A DNA stretch of 35,911 nt, from assembly GCA_963713505.1 (NCBI GenBank), contig CAVQMC010000003.1, forward strand, positions 1 through 35,911, read 5' to 3'. The stretch comes from CAVQMC01 sp963713505 (GTDB taxonomy: Bacteria > Bacteroidota > Ignavibacteria > Ignavibacteriales > Ignavibacteriaceae). The stretch's first letter is position 1; the number at the start of each line of letters is the position of its first letter. Of the stretch, positions 35,731 to 35,911 are shown piece after piece. The position numbers were made by a program, and so were the translations under genes. The notes under the pieces are model-generated. The model worked only from the letters and a program-made list of their open reading frames with translations. It made no database searches and had not been told where the DNA came from.

Positions 35731-35911
35731 AAAAGAAAAATTTATATCATATTATCTTGTTGCTTTTTCTCTCAGGCTGCACTGCCAGTGTGATAAAACA
35801 TTCTACCGCAGTGGACTTTAACGGATATGAAATGTTCGGCAAACAGCCTTCCAGAAATTTTTATGACCCGATAACAGTGAGCGATTCATTAAAACTTTTA
35901 TGGGAATCCGA
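35727..35911 (+). CDS. Lipoprotein, N-terminal part (cut by window edge)
   Basis: The frame opens at TTG 35727, overlapping the previous stop as TTGA, and stays open to the window end. It reads MKKKNLYHIILLLFLSGCTA, a lipoprotein signal with lipobox LSGC, then a region ending in SLKLLWES. The last motif is what one often sees at the start of a PQQ-type (BamB-like) propeller, and a BamB-like partner would suit the barrel protein upstream. That guess rests on a few residues only. Confidence 0.6.
   Translation, partial: MKKKNLYHIILLLFLSGCTASVIKHSTAVDFNGYEMFGKQPSRNFYDPITVSDSLKLLWES

Noticed and set aside
1..35911. CRISPR arrays, tRNA or rRNA genes, prophage
   Set aside because: No regularly spaced repeats, no recognisable tRNA or rRNA segments and no phage genes were seen by eye on either strand.

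Overview
The window has two unlike parts. From about 1730 to the end it is AT-rich, densely coded bacterial chromosome. The gene set suggests a Gram-negative bacterium of the Bacteroidota/Chlorobiota/Ignavibacteriota group, most like Ignavibacteria: a TonB receptor with a carboxypeptidase-type N-terminal domain, TolB-propeller outer-membrane proteins, pyruvoyl arginine decarboxylase, multihaem cytochrome, and HPr plus Enzyme I with no EII in view. The lineage is an inference. The first ~1730 bases are more GC-rich and consist of five unrelated gene fragments in mixed orientation (IS110 transposase, truncated IS6 element, flavodoxin-domain piece, an unidentified C-terminus, UbiD C-terminus), ending inside a multihaem cytochrome gene. 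This looks like chimeric assembly or amplification rather than a natural island.

Layout. 1-1730: mosaic. 1696-2980 (-): Cys-rich MerR regulator followed by a 7-haem cytochrome, with a perfect 24-bp palindrome just upstream of the regulator. 3161-6397 (+): Nudix hydrolase, then PfkB kinase-mtnA-recO with overlapping ends. 6479-7963: HtrA protease, ended by a clear terminator. 8050-9906: aroC and a glyoxalase-II-like hydrolase. 10273-11817: acyl-CoA carboxylase carboxyltransferase subunit. 11947-14573: lipoprotein lytic transglycosylase with six LysM repeats. 14640-19349: a TPP riboswitch with an intrinsic-terminator platform, followed by TonB receptor, thiamine pyrophosphokinase and a sodium:solute symporter, read here as a thiamin uptake and salvage operon. 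22582-19311 (-): smpB, tyrS, pyruvoyl arginine decarboxylase, TerC. 22779-25881 (+): a solute-binding lipoprotein fused to a MalF-type permease, then a MalG-type permease, facing a sugar MFS transporter (27500-25991, -). 27738-32855 (+): fni, polyprenyl synthase, HPr, Enzyme I, phosphoglucose/phosphomannose isomerase, mostly with overlapping starts and stops. 32911-35911: a metalloprotease/propeller/outer-membrane-barrel protein and the start of a lipoprotein.

Ten genes of the AT-rich part are broken by frameshifts (18 in all). Every one is restored by removing a single base, and each corrected gene then has a whole number of codons and a normal family length. Because ordinary housekeeping genes (aroC, fni, ptsI, smpB, mtnA) are hit, the simplest reading is insertion-type sequencing or consensus error. 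The genes are therefore annotated as whole CDSs with shift positions given. No rRNA, tRNA or CRISPR array was seen.
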